Positions 58,567 to 58,994 of a DNA stretch of 58,994 nt are shown piece after piece. This DNA comes from SIG673 sp045653945 (GTDB taxonomy: Bacteria; Bacillota; Clostridia; Oscillospirales; CAG-272). Under the pieces are notes generated by a model. That model saw nothing but the letters and a program-made list of their open reading frames with translations. It was not told the origin of the DNA and searched no databases. Position 1 is the stretch's first letter. Each line of letters opens with the position of its first letter. The DNA lies in NCBI GenBank assembly GCA_045653945.1, contig JAZOML010000048.1, forward strand, positions 1 through 58,994, written 5' to 3'. Both the position numbers and the translations under genes were made by a program.

Positions 58567-58572
58567 TATAAT
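58567..58572 (+). promoter_or_regulatory. -10 box for the sugar ABC ATPase gene
   Basis: TATAAT at 58567-58572 lies 81 bases before ATG 58653. The matching -35 (TTTATT at 58544-58549) is weak, as expected if an activator is used. Confidence 0.4.
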
Positions 58573-58652
58573 AGATACAAGTAAAAATATGCGTGATTAA
58601 AAGGCGCCCATTGAGGGCATTTTATCTTCGCTTTCACAGGAGGTTTTTCAAA

Positions 58653-58994
58653 ATGGCAAGTCTTTCTTTTAAGCACATTTACAAGAAGTATCCCGGCGGT
58701 GTTACCGCTGTTTCAGACTTCTGCCTTGAAGTAAAAGACAAAGAATTTATCATACTCGTTGGTCCTTCCGGTTGCGGTAAGTCCACCACTCTTCGTATGA
58801 TTGCAGGTCTTGAGGAGATTACTGAGGGTGAGCTTCACATCGGTGATACCCTCGTTAACGATATCGCTCCTAAGGATAGAGATATCGCGATGGTTTTCCA
58901 GAACTACGCTCTTTATCCTCATATGACTGTTTTTGATAATATGGCTTTCGGACTTAAGCTCCGTAAGACTCCCAAGGAAGAAATCAAGAGACGT
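58653..58994 (+). CDS. sugar ABC transporter ATPase, MsmK/UgpC type (5' part)
   Basis: The first 114 codons, cut by the window edge. Walker A GPSGCGKST near residue 38 and the Q-loop with QNYALYPHMTV are typical of the MsmK/UgpC/MalK group, which powers several carbohydrate importers at once. AGGAGG precedes ATG 58653. Codon choice (CTT, CGT, GGT rich) looks like that of a highly expressed gene. A C-terminal regulatory (TOBE) domain is expected beyond the window. Confidence 0.92.
   Translation, partial: MASLSFKHIYKKYPGGVTAVSDFCLEVKDKEFIILVGPSGCGKSTTLRMIAGLEEITEGELHIGDTLVNDIAPKDRDIAMVFQNYALYPHMTVFDNMAFGLKLRKTPKEEIKRR

Noticed and set aside
1..58994. CRISPR array
   Set aside because: No regularly spaced repeats of the right length were found; the TGACCACAT copies are short and irregular.

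Overview
The window reads as a chromosome segment of an anaerobic, low-to-mid GC Firmicute, most likely an uncultured gut Clostridia. The basis is the nusB-xseA-xseB-ispA-tlyA-nadK-argR-recN gene order, ribosome binding sites of the AAGGAGG type, A/T-rich sigma-A promoters of the TTGACA-17-TATAAT type, and families typical of Clostridia (DUF1893, DUF6512, SpoIIE-type phosphatase, LytS-type kinase). No rRNA, CRISPR array or complete mobile element is visible. One intact tRNA gene (tRNA-Lys, CTT) is present.

Layout. 1-575: probable edge of a mobile element, with the last 32 codons of an unidentified gene, a field of TGACCACAT repeats, direct repeats and a tRNA T-arm-like remnant with a strong terminator. 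576-7879 (minus): a run of signalling genes, comprising a SpoIIE-type phosphatase joined in frame to an RsbW-like kinase, a STAS protein, a small RelA/SpoT-type HD hydrolase and a STAS-phosphotransferase fusion, preceded by a membrane protein, an acetyltransferase and a hypothetical tail-anchored protein. 8079-9656 (plus): a diguanylate cyclase, separated from the preceding divergent genes by a 20-bp perfect inverted repeat. 9792-12412 (minus): a LytS-type kinase and its response regulator. 13241-14541 (minus): SDR and Nudix enzymes.

14610-20133 (minus) is the most unusual part: a five-gene operon with its own promoter and terminator. It encodes a degenerate AAA ATPase, a soluble VirD4/TraG-like ATPase without membrane anchor, a large protein carrying a second degenerate P-loop module plus a canonical CbxX/CfxQ AAA+ domain, and two paralogous YbjN-like small proteins. 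No relaxase or type IV channel gene accompanies them, so I treat it as a candidate undescribed ATPase machine. 20287-29230 holds metabolic and RNA-modification genes (DUF1893, aldo/keto reductase, two radical SAM proteins, TadA), an M23 lipoprotein, a 905-residue membrane-anchored protein, a metal-site-degenerate beta-lactamase-fold protein and tRNA-Lys with a partly duplicated 3' end and terminator.

30786-40557 (plus) is a housekeeping operon from nusB to murB, driven by a perfect consensus promoter. It lacks dxs between ispA and tlyA, and spoIVB/spo0A after recN. 40568-48182 carries an Asp/Glu racemase, ComEC, D-Ala-D-Ala ligase, an HPr-like small protein, a PAP2 phosphatase, an NfeD/SPFH membrane pair and a MecA-like adaptor. 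48215-52010 is a thuA-lacZ carbohydrate operon. 52442-58994 contains RNase J with a structured leader, a ClC channel, an RsuA-family pseudouridine synthase, Tex, and the start of an MsmK/UgpC-type sugar ABC ATPase cut by the window edge.
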